Source: Elusimicrobiales bacterium (GTDB lineage: Bacteria; Elusimicrobiota; Elusimicrobia; Elusimicrobiales; Elusimicrobiaceae). Taken from it: a stretch of DNA of 11,808 bases. The stretch lies in contig JAUNWB010000014.1 in assembly GCA_030540535.1 (NCBI GenBank), positions 1 through 11,808 on the forward strand, read 5' to 3'. Shown here in pieces: positions 6,940-11,808 of this stretch. The notes beneath the pieces were generated by a model, which was not told where the DNA came from, made no database searches, and saw only the letters and a program-made list of their open reading frames with translations. How positions within the stretch are numbered: the first letter of the stretch is position 1; the number at the start of each line of letters is the position of its first letter. The translations under genes and the position numbers were made by a program.

Positions 6940-7643
6940 TTGTTGGTTACCTCTTTTAATACGGCCAGGCCGTTGACACCTTCGCGGCGGCCTACTTCTT
7001 GTTTTACTACGGCGCAAATCCCTTCAATCTGTGCGGGCGTTACGCCCACGTTAATTGCAAGCCCCATGTGGGAGCGCTGTTGCGAATTAACGTTGCCCAA
7101 CGCCGTTAAAAAAGACACCGTCGCCATTTCCCGCTGCTCATCCGTCAGTACGCCGCGGGCGAAAATATCGGCAAACAGATGTTCTTTTAAAAACGTATCC
7201 GTATCTTGAATAAAGGCCGCCGGACGGCTGGGAATATCCTGCCCTATCAAGCGGGCCAGGTTTTGTCTGCCGAGTTCGTATTTGTCGGTTCCGGCCGGGA
7301 TTTGAGCGGGCGTTTGGCCCGGTACGTCTTGTTTGCCCTGTGCGGCGCGCGCTTTAACCACCTGTTCCAGCGTGGCGGACGCGTTCAAACAGCGGGGGAA
7401 CCCCGTGTAGGCGTATAATTGCAGGACCATTTCTTTTAATTCGTTTACCGTCCAGCCTTCGTCCAACGCGCGGTTGAACGCGGCGGTCAGCTTGGGTAAA
7501 TTACCCACTGCCGCCGTAGCGGCCGCCGCCGCAAAAGCCTGTTCTTTGGGCGTTAAATTATTGGCGGCTTGTTTCCAGTTATAAGCGTGCAGCGCCCCGG
7601 AACCGATGAGCCCGGCCGCCATCACGCCGATTAGTTTTTTCAT
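6936..7643 (-). CDS. exported tandem carboxymuconolactone-decarboxylase (CMD) family protein
   Basis: This 235-residue protein has a signal peptide (MKKLIGVMAAGLIGSGALHA, likely cut after residue 20) and two CMD-like all-helical domains. The first (about 40-100) contains LKEMVLQLYAYTGFPRCLNA. The second (about 150-215) contains LTDEQREMATVSFLTALGN and SHMGLAINVGVTPAQIEGI. CMD proteins include decarboxylases and AhpD-type thiol peroxidases. This one lacks the AhpD CxxC pair, having only isolated cysteines at 85 and 210, so an AhpD disulfide mechanism is unlikely. His192 in the second domain sits where the family has a conserved histidine. A strong GGGAGG precedes the ATG. The gene opens a two-gene operon with the cupin lipoprotein (4-base overlap), read from a MerR-type promoter. 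The substrate is unknown; handling of a reactive carbonyl or aromatic compound is inference. Confidence 0.88.
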   Translation of the reverse strand: MKKLIGVMAAGLIGSGALHAYNWKQAANNLTPKEQAFAAAAATAAVGNLPKLTAAFNRALDEGWTVNELKEMVLQLYAYTGFPRCLNASATLEQVVKARAAQGKQDVPGQTPAQIPAGTDKYELGRQNLARLIGQDIPSRPAAFIQDTDTFLKEHLFADIFARGVLTDEQREMATVSFLTALGNVNSQQRSHMGLAINVGVTPAQIEGICAVVKQEVGRREGVNGLAVLKEVTNK

Positions 7644-7677
7644 AAGAATCCTCCCCTGTTAAACAACTGTTTCTTTT

Positions 7678-7708
7678 ATTATAAATACTGGAGTTGGCTC
7701 CAAGTCAA
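7678..7708 (-). promoter_or_regulatory. MerR-type promoter/operator for the CMD-cupin operon
   Basis: On the minus strand TTGACT (plus 7703-7708) and a perfect TATAAT (7678-7683) are separated by 19 bases rather than the usual 17. Within the spacer lies the dyad TGGAG-CCAA-CTCCA (plus 7689-7702), beginning immediately after the -35. An over-long spacer containing a dyad is the hallmark of promoters activated by MerR-family regulators, which twist the DNA to realign the hexamers. A MerR-family gene lies at the right edge of the window. Confidence 0.82.
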
Positions 7709-7712
7709 GCGG

Positions 7713-7741
7713 AAAAATAACCCGGGCGCAGAACGCCCGGG
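7713..7741 (-). terminator. Rho-independent terminator of the redox gene series
   Basis: On the minus strand CCCGGGCG (7734-7741) pairs perfectly with CGCCCGGG (7721-7728) around a 5-base loop, followed by TTATTTTT. It lies 17 bases after the DUF4405 gene and just before the MerR-type promoter, separating the two transcription units. Confidence 0.92.
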
Positions 7742-7758
7742 ACGGAGATTACCAGTTT

Positions 7759-8382
7759 CTATCGTATACGGTTTTGCCGTATTTTTAGGCAAAAACCGCG
7801 CGTAAGGAGCGCAAAAAGCCATGCCGCACCCAGGTGCCGTATGGCGGACGCGGCGGCGGAAGGAGCGTGCGCGGAGAAAGTTTCCAAAAACAAAAGTCTA
7901 TTCCATATGTGCAGGGCGGCGCAGGCGTACAGACCATATGCGCCAAAGAGTAGGAAAAGTATTTTTACGGGCGTTCCCTGCGGCCGCTGCGGCAGGTGGA
8001 GCCCTATGTGGGCTCCTGTTAAAATCAGCCCCCAATACGAAGCGCACAAATGGAGTCTGCGCCAAAAAAGAGAGCCGTTTATTTCTAAAAATCCAAATAC
8101 GTGTTGGGAAATCATCACGCCGCTTAACGCCACGGCCAGCATGGCCGCCAAAAGGCCGATATTTATCCCCGCCCAAACCGTGCGGTAAGCGTTGTACGGC
8201 CCGCGGAAGAGGGAAGCGTACCAGCGGAAATGAATCGCATTATGCACGGCAAACAAAACAAATAAAATAACGCCCAGCCGTTCGTGGCGCAACACTCCCG
8301 TCCAGGGAACGGCGAACATAACCAAAAGGAGGACGCTCATCAGCGCGTCCACGGTAATTTGGGCCGTTTTTTTCATGCGCAT
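7759..8382 (-). CDS. DUF4405-type integral membrane cytochrome-like protein
   Basis: This 207-residue protein has about six hydrophobic helices (roughly 8-28, 36-52, 68-90, 108-128, 138-160, 183-199). Histidines fall in positions typical of the DUF4405 or flavinylation-associated cytochrome family: H33 in RHERLG, H47 and H51 in HNAIHFRW, H94, H111 in RRLHLCASYWG, and H125 and H129 in AHIGLHL. These could ligate two b-type hemes, as in other four-helix membrane cytochromes. The expected role is passing electrons between the quinone pool and an extracytoplasmic partner. The first of two nearby ATGs is preferred because AGGAGG lies 8 bases before it. It follows the lipoprotein flavodoxin gene by 36 bases and is the last gene before the terminator. 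A TATAAT at 8413-8418 in the gap lacks a matching -35. Heme binding is inferred from residue pattern only. Confidence 0.82.
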   Translation of the reverse strand: MRMKKTAQITVDALMSVLLLVMFAVPWTGVLRHERLGVILFVLFAVHNAIHFRWYASLFRGPYNAYRTVWAGINIGLLAAMLAVALSGVMISQHVFGFLEINGSLFWRRLHLCASYWGLILTGAHIGLHLPQRPQGTPVKILFLLFGAYGLYACAALHIWNRLLFLETFSAHAPSAAASAIRHLGAAWLFALLTRGFCLKIRQNRIR

Positions 8383-8418
8383 AAAAGCGTCCTCCTGAGG
8401 TAGATTTTCTTTATTATA

Positions 8419-9024
8419 CTATTTGGCCGCGCCCAGTTGGGTAAGCCACGCGGCGAGTGTTTTTTCGTTTGCGCCGGAAGAGCGTCCGGGGAACGTCATG
8501 GCGGTGCCGAAAGTTGCTCCCGCGAGCTGTTTTTTCATGTCGCGTTCGCAATTTTGCATGCCGCCGCCCCCGTGAGTGAAGAACGGTACGACGGTTTTAC
8601 CCTTAAAATCATACGCGGCCAAAAAGGCGGAAACCGCCGGAGCGTACGTGCCCCACCAGTTGGGCGAGCCGACGAAAACCATGTCGTAATCCGCCCAGTT
8701 TTCCGGTTTGGACGTGAGTTCCGGTTTGAATCCGGCCTGGATTTCTTTTTTGGCCTGCGCCGTCATGGCGTTATAGGCTTCGGGATATTGGTGGTCCGTG
8801 GTGATTTCGAACAGCGTTCCGCCCGTAGCTTTGGCGATTTGCTGCGCCACCGCCTGCGTGTTGCCGGAATACGAGTAATACACGACCAGTATTTTTTTAG
8901 GCGCGGCGGCTTTGGTTTTGGCGGGTTCGTCGGCGGCCGGACCTTCGGGGGCCGCGGCGTTGCCGCAGGCCGCCATGGAAATCATAAGTGCGGCCGACAT
9001 CAGAATACCTGTTGTTTTTTTCAT
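8419..9024 (-). CDS. lipoprotein flavodoxin
   Basis: This 201-residue flavodoxin-fold protein is predicted to be exported. The ATG at 9024 is chosen for its AAGGAGG 4-5 bases upstream and because it opens a lipoprotein signal ending M-A-A-C (cysteine 20). An upstream in-frame extension lies inside the DUF3737 gene. After an Ala/Pro/Glu/Lys linker (about 21-43) comes the flavodoxin core: KILVVYYSYSGNTQ with the FMN phosphate loop SYSGNT (51-56), YDMVFVGSPNWWGTYAP (113-129) with Trp123/Trp124 near the isoalloxazine site, and FFTHGGGGMQNCERDM (148-163). This matches the longer, flavodoxin_4-like type common in gut bacteria. It should carry noncovalent FMN and shuttle electrons. It lies 10 bases after DUF3737 and just before a DUF4405 cytochrome-like gene, its most plausible redox partner. 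Export of a protein with a noncovalent flavin is unusual. Confidence 0.88.
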   Translation of the reverse strand: MKKTTGILMSAALMISMAACGNAAAPEGPAADEPAKTKAAAPKKILVVYYSYSGNTQAVAQQIAKATGGTLFEITTDHQYPEAYNAMTAQAKKEIQAGFKPELTSKPENWADYDMVFVGSPNWWGTYAPAVSAFLAAYDFKGKTVVPFFTHGGGGMQNCERDMKKQLAGATFGTAMTFPGRSSGANEKTLAAWLTQLGAAK

Positions 9025-9034
9025 AATACCTCCT

Positions 9035-9901
9035 TTAAAGTAAAACGGGTTCGCGCACAGGGGCGGTTTCAATGACGCAGTTGGTGCCGGGGCGCTGGTG
9101 TTCGTCCCGTATAATTTGGCCGATGCTCTGCGCGCGGATAATTCCGCTGGCGGGGTTTTTGACGCTGACAATGTGCCCGCGCACGTCGGCGTGAACGTCG
9201 CTGTATTCAAACGCAAGGTCGGTGTCCTGCATTTCGCAGTTTTTAAGCGTCAGCCCTTGCGCGTAGCACAGCGGCTGCGTGCCGATGATTTTGCAGTTGA
9301 TAAACGTTAAATTTTTGGAATACCACCCCAGGTATTCGCCTTTTACGACGCTGTTTTCCACGGTGATGTTTTCCCCGTGCCAGAAAGCGTCCTTGGTGTC
9401 CAGCACCGAGTCCGTAATCCGCACGTTTTGGGTGTACTGGAACGAGTATTTGCCTTTCATATTGAGGTGCGCAAATTCCATATCCCGGCTGTGCATAAAC
9501 GGATATTCCGACGTAAGTTCGCAATTTTTCATGTTTACGCAGCGGCAGAACCAGCCGAATTCCCGGGAATTAATTTGGCAGTTTTCTAAGACGGAATCGT
9601 CGCATTCGCGAAGCGCCTTAATGCCGCCCAGACGGCTGGAAACGATATGGAGGTCTTTGTCGTACCACAGCGCGGCGCGGCAGGTTTCGTCCATCGTGCA
9701 GTTTTCCAGGGTTGCGCCGTGCGCGTGCCACAGCGGGTAGCGCAGGCAAAAGCGCGAGTCCGCCACGCGGACGTTGCGCGTTTCTTTTAAGGCGGATTCT
9801 CCGTCCGCCGGTCCTTCAAACGCGCAGTTTGTAATTACGGCGTTCGTAACGCCGTAGAGTGCGCGTTCTTCGTCTAAAGTTAAGTTTTCGTATTTTTGCA
9901 T
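9035..9901 (-). CDS. DUF3737 right-handed beta-helix protein
   Basis: This 288-residue protein has no signal peptide and is presumably cytoplasmic. It matches what I know of DUF3737, a pectate-lyase-like beta-helix family without an established reaction. The rungs are visible as a repeat: N/D-C/S/H-L type turns (NC, DS, NS) recur at residues 107, 126, 145, 164, 183, 202 and 221, an exact 19-residue period, with earlier rungs at about 26, 48, 67 and 88. Aromatic residues recur at a fixed offset (FGWF, YPFMH, YSFQY, DAFWH, LGWY, PLCY), lining one face. The tail (about 235-288) is non-repetitive. The start has GGAG four bases upstream. It sits between the metallo-beta-lactamase-fold gene (57-base gap) and the flavodoxin gene (10-base gap). 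Why it travels with redox genes is unknown. Confidence 0.85.
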   Translation of the reverse strand: MQKYENLTLDEERALYGVTNAVITNCAFEGPADGESALKETRNVRVADSRFCLRYPLWHAHGATLENCTMDETCRAALWYDKDLHIVSSRLGGIKALRECDDSVLENCQINSREFGWFCRCVNMKNCELTSEYPFMHSRDMEFAHLNMKGKYSFQYTQNVRITDSVLDTKDAFWHGENITVENSVVKGEYLGWYSKNLTFINCKIIGTQPLCYAQGLTLKNCEMQDTDLAFEYSDVHADVRGHIVSVKNPASGIIRAQSIGQIIRDEHQRPGTNCVIETAPVREPVLL

Positions 9902-9958
9902 ATGACTCCAAAATCTCCGGTTTGGCCGTAAATGAATCCGTTTGCGCGGCCGACATGT

Positions 9959-11041
9959 TTATTCCCACCAGCGGGAGGAAACGGTTTCTCCCGGGAGGAA
10001 TTTTTCGCCCAGCTTAGGGGTGGAAAATTTTACGTTTTGCTCCTGCGCCAGTCGGGCGGTGGTTTTTACGGATTCGTTCCACGGGTGCGCCGCCAAATTA
10101 AATACGCCCCAGTGTGCGGGAATCATCTCTTTGGCGCGCGTTTCCTGCGCCACACGTACGGCCTGGTGCGGAAATAAATGCAAATTGGGCCAGCCTTCGT
10201 TCCAAGCGTCTATTTCGATAAGCGCCACGTCAAACGGACCGTATTCCCGGCCGATTTGTTTAAAGAACGTTTCTTCATATCCCGTATCTCCGCTGAAGTA
10301 AGCGCGTTTGTCCTTGCTTTGCAAAACATAACCGTTCCAATGGGTTTTGTTTTTATCCCAGCCGCTCCGGCCCGTATAGTGCGAGGCAGGTACCGCCGTT
10401 ACGGTTAAGTTGTCCGATTGAAAACTGTCGCCCCAGTCCAGTTCGCGGATATTTTGCGGTTTTACGCCCCACCCGCGCAGGGTTCTCCCCAGGCCTGCCG
10501 GGACGATAAACACCGCGTCCGTGTTTTTTAAAGTGCGGATGGTTGAGCGTTCCAAATGGTCGTAATGGTTGTGGGAGATAAGCACGATGTCTGTTTGCGG
10601 AAGAGCGGTGCGTTTTAACGGTGCGTCTGCGCGGCGGCCGAACATAAAAGGAATCGGCGCGGCGTTACCCAAAACGGGGTCGGTCAGCAGCCGTTTGCCG
10701 CCGATTTCGAGGATAAAAGACGAATGCCCCAGCCAATAGACGGCCAGCGGCGCGGGCGCTCCGAAGGAGTCAGCGTGCAGCGTTTCCCGCGGAAGGTCCA
10801 GTTTTTCGGGGAAAAAGGCGGACAGCAAAAAGGCCATCATGCCGGAGGAGCCCGTCATTCTTTCGGAATGGACGGACATGTCTTTGGGCGGAATAAAACG
10901 GCCGTCTTTAAAATAGGGTTTTTCAGCGTACGGGCGCAGGTCTTGTTCTGTGGGTGCGTAGCCCAGCTGCGGCCATACAAAGAAAACGGCCCAACCTAAA
11001 AATAAAAGGAATAAAAGAAAGAGAATTTTAAGCATTTTCAT
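9959..11041 (-). CDS. membrane-anchored metallo-beta-lactamase-fold hydrolase
   Basis: This 360-residue protein has an uncleaved-looking N-terminal anchor (residues 4-24, hydrophobic, then WPQLGYAPT) and a UlaG/NAPE-PLD-like metallo-beta-lactamase domain from about 95. Metal ligands are visible: H157-N-H159-Y-D161-H162, H221 in ASHYTGR, D252 in FSGDTGY and H310 in IPAHWGVF. Family members hydrolyse phosphodiester or lactone bonds; the long N-terminal region and WLGHSSFILEIGGKRLLTDPVL resemble the NAPE-PLD-like branch, so a lipid or phosphodiester substrate is possible. The domain is probably outside the cytoplasmic membrane. Two ATGs (11041 and 11035) are possible and neither has a clear ribosome binding site. 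Instead a 9-bp GC hairpin ends 9 bases before the first ATG. It follows the flavoprotein gene by 53 bases in the same direction. Confidence 0.85.
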   Translation of the reverse strand: MKMLKILFLLFLLFLGWAVFFVWPQLGYAPTEQDLRPYAEKPYFKDGRFIPPKDMSVHSERMTGSSGMMAFLLSAFFPEKLDLPRETLHADSFGAPAPLAVYWLGHSSFILEIGGKRLLTDPVLGNAAPIPFMFGRRADAPLKRTALPQTDIVLISHNHYDHLERSTIRTLKNTDAVFIVPAGLGRTLRGWGVKPQNIRELDWGDSFQSDNLTVTAVPASHYTGRSGWDKNKTHWNGYVLQSKDKRAYFSGDTGYEETFFKQIGREYGPFDVALIEIDAWNEGWPNLHLFPHQAVRVAQETRAKEMIPAHWGVFNLAAHPWNESVKTTARLAQEQNVKFSTPKLGEKFLPGETVSSRWWE

Positions 11042-11050
11042 ATTTTAATG

Positions 11051-11075
11051 CGGCGCGGGAATTGCGCCCGCGCCG
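11051..11075 (-). other. GC-rich hairpin directly upstream of the hydrolase start
   Basis: A perfect 9-bp stem (CGGCGCGGG / CCCGCGCCG, 11051-11059 and 11067-11075) with a 7-base loop lies between the flavoprotein stop and the hydrolase ATG. On the minus strand it is followed by CATTAAAAT and the ATG, with no U-tract and no Shine-Dalgarno. It may be a transcript-stabilising or translation-controlling element, or a weak terminator or attenuator. Confidence 0.6.
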
Positions 11076-11094
11076 TTGAAACAGGTGCAGTGTG

Positions 11095-11631
11095 TTAACA
11101 ATTTTTTCCGGCTTCGTATGCTTCTTGATAGGCGGGCGTATTTTTTACTTCGCCTTTTTGCCAGGCTCCTACGCCGTAAATAACGCCTTTTTCGCGCGCG
11201 CCGTCCAAGCAATCTTCGGTAAATCCGCGCAGGGCTTCCAGCGTGCGGGCCATGTTTTTCTTTTCGGTGTCGGCGGCGGAAAGGATAAAGTAGAAGTCTT
11301 TATCCGCAATTTCCGTGTAGCGCGGAACGGTGCGGTCAATAAACGTTTTAAGCTGGCCGTCCATCGAGTAAAAATACACGGGCGTGGCGAGTACGATTAC
11401 GTCCGCTTCCACCATTTTGTCCAAAAGCGGTTTCATGCCGTCTTTCTGTACGCAGACGTGCGTATTGTTGCACACGCCGCATCCCAAACAGTAGTTGATT
11501 TTATGTTCGGGCAGAAAAATTTTTTCCGCTTGATGACCGGCTTCCCGTGCGCCTTTTAAAAATTGGTCGCAGAGCAGGTCCGAATTTCCGCCCCGGCGGG
11601 GGCTGGCGGAAATGATTAATACTTTTTTCAT
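11095..11631 (-). CDS. NADPH-dependent FMN reductase-type flavoprotein with four-cysteine motif
   Basis: This 178-residue cytoplasmic protein has a flavodoxin-like fold. It starts MKKVLIISASPRRGGNS, where the loop after the first strand binds the FMN phosphate, and contains ATPVYFYSMDGQLKTFIDR (about 82-100), the typical second flavin-contacting loop. Cysteines at 48, 51, 54 and 60 (C-x2-C-x2-C-x5-C) resemble the iron-sulfur flavoprotein (Isf) cluster motif; many relatives in this family keep only some of these cysteines. It could therefore be a [4Fe-4S]/FMN electron carrier or an NAD(P)H-dependent quinone/flavin reductase. The start has AGAGGA overlapping the end of the upstream MerR-family gene, which stops one base before the ATG, so the two are coupled. 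MerR control of this gene is likely by operon membership. Confidence 0.88.
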   Translation of the reverse strand: MKKVLIISASPRRGGNSDLLCDQFLKGAREAGHQAEKIFLPEHKINYCLGCGVCNNTHVCVQKDGMKPLLDKMVEADVIVLATPVYFYSMDGQLKTFIDRTVPRYTEIADKDFYFILSAADTEKKNMARTLEALRGFTEDCLDGAREKGVIYGVGAWQKGEVKNTPAYQEAYEAGKNC

Positions 11632-11632
11632 C

Positions 11633-11808
11633 TTAGTCCTCTCTTAACAATTTTTTCTCGCACACGACGATTTTTTCGTCGTATACTTCGATTTTATGGT
11701 TCAATCTTTTAAGTACATCCTGCATTTCGGCCACTCGTGCGGCCAGTGCGTCGAGTTCTTTTATCAGCAGATTTTTGCGTTTCTGCAGCGTGCGGTTGCC
11801 GCGGCGGA
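11633..11808 (-). CDS. MerR-family regulator, C-terminal fragment (cut by window end)
   Basis: The minus strand stays open from the window edge to a TAA at plus 11633-11635, one base before the ATG of the flavoprotein gene. Too short for a complete gene, it encodes about 57 residues. A basic segment with RTLQKRKNLLIKELDAL is followed by an amphipathic helix with hydrophobic residues in heptad spacing (VAEMQDVLKRLNHKIEVYDEK), ending EKKLLRED. The L-x-x-K-I-x-x-Y pattern near the end of such a coiled coil is typical of the dimerisation helix of MerR regulators in the NmlR/AdhR/CueR group. A cysteine (CEKKLL) lies near the C-terminus and could be a sensor, but this is speculative. The DNA-binding half lies outside the window, so the assignment rests on the coiled coil and on the MerR-type promoter at 7678-7708. 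Confidence 0.72.
   Translation of the reverse strand, partial: RRGNRTLQKRKNLLIKELDALAARVAEMQDVLKRLNHKIEVYDEKIVVCEKKLLRED

Noticed and set aside
6940..7017. N-terminal extension of the cupin protein
   Set aside because: The extra residues are Arg-rich read-through of the CMD gene in another frame. The ATGA overlap and lipobox support 6939.
8413..8418. TATAAT between the flavodoxin and DUF4405 genes as an internal promoter
   Set aside because: The -10 is perfect, but nothing close to TTGACA or a MerR-type dyad lies 16-19 bases upstream.
8437..9075. 212-codon open frame on the plus strand opposite the flavodoxin gene
   Set aside because: Its composition is Arg/Gly/Phe-rich as expected from the complement of a coding strand, and the true gene is clear on the minus strand.
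9025..9216. N-terminal extension of the lipoprotein flavodoxin
   Set aside because: It overlaps the DUF3737 coding region, and a strong AAGGAGG with a signal sequence marks 9024 as the start.

Overview
The window looks like chromosomal DNA from a Gram-negative, probably anaerobic or gut-type bacterium. The evidence is four lipobox-bearing lipoproteins, an LplT/PlsC/Aas phospholipid-repair fusion, strong AAGGAGG-type ribosome binding sites, tight operons and roughly balanced base composition. There is no rRNA or other taxonomic marker, so a lineage (Elusimicrobiota-like organisms would fit) is only a guess. No mobile element, tRNA, CRISPR array or phage gene was found.

Layout. 1-90: the 3' end of a plus-strand gene and a strong terminator. 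199-390: a short minus-strand gene for a small membrane protein. 557-1559: a plus-strand pair of unknown lipoproteins, closed by a hairpin shared with the converging operon. 1651-5537: a minus-strand operon of a MarR regulator and a 1135-residue LplT-PlsC-Aas fusion, with a clear sigma70-type promoter overlapped by an 11-bp inverted repeat that is the likely MarR operator. 5769-6347: ppa, with its own promoter. 6481-7643: a minus-strand pair, an exported tandem carboxymuconolactone-decarboxylase (CMD) protein and a lipoprotein cupin, read from a promoter with MerR-type geometry (19-bp spacer, dyad inside). 7759-11808: a minus-strand series of a MerR-family regulator (C-terminus only, cut by the window end), an FMN reductase-type flavoprotein with a four-cysteine cluster motif, a membrane-anchored metallo-beta-lactamase-fold hydrolase, a DUF3737 beta-helix protein, a lipoprotein flavodoxin and a DUF4405 multi-helix cytochrome-like protein, closed by a terminator.

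How the genes may work together. From about 6481 to the right end, most products are redox or flavin proteins, and five of the seven enzyme-like products carry export or membrane signals. With a MerR regulator at one end and a MerR-type promoter in front of the CMD-cupin pair, this reads as one inducible envelope redox or electrophile-response locus. The most unusual part is the pairing of an exported lipoprotein flavodoxin with a DUF4405 membrane protein. The leftward MarR operon looks like separate, autoregulated phospholipid turnover. Both system-level readings are inference from gene content and promoter structure.
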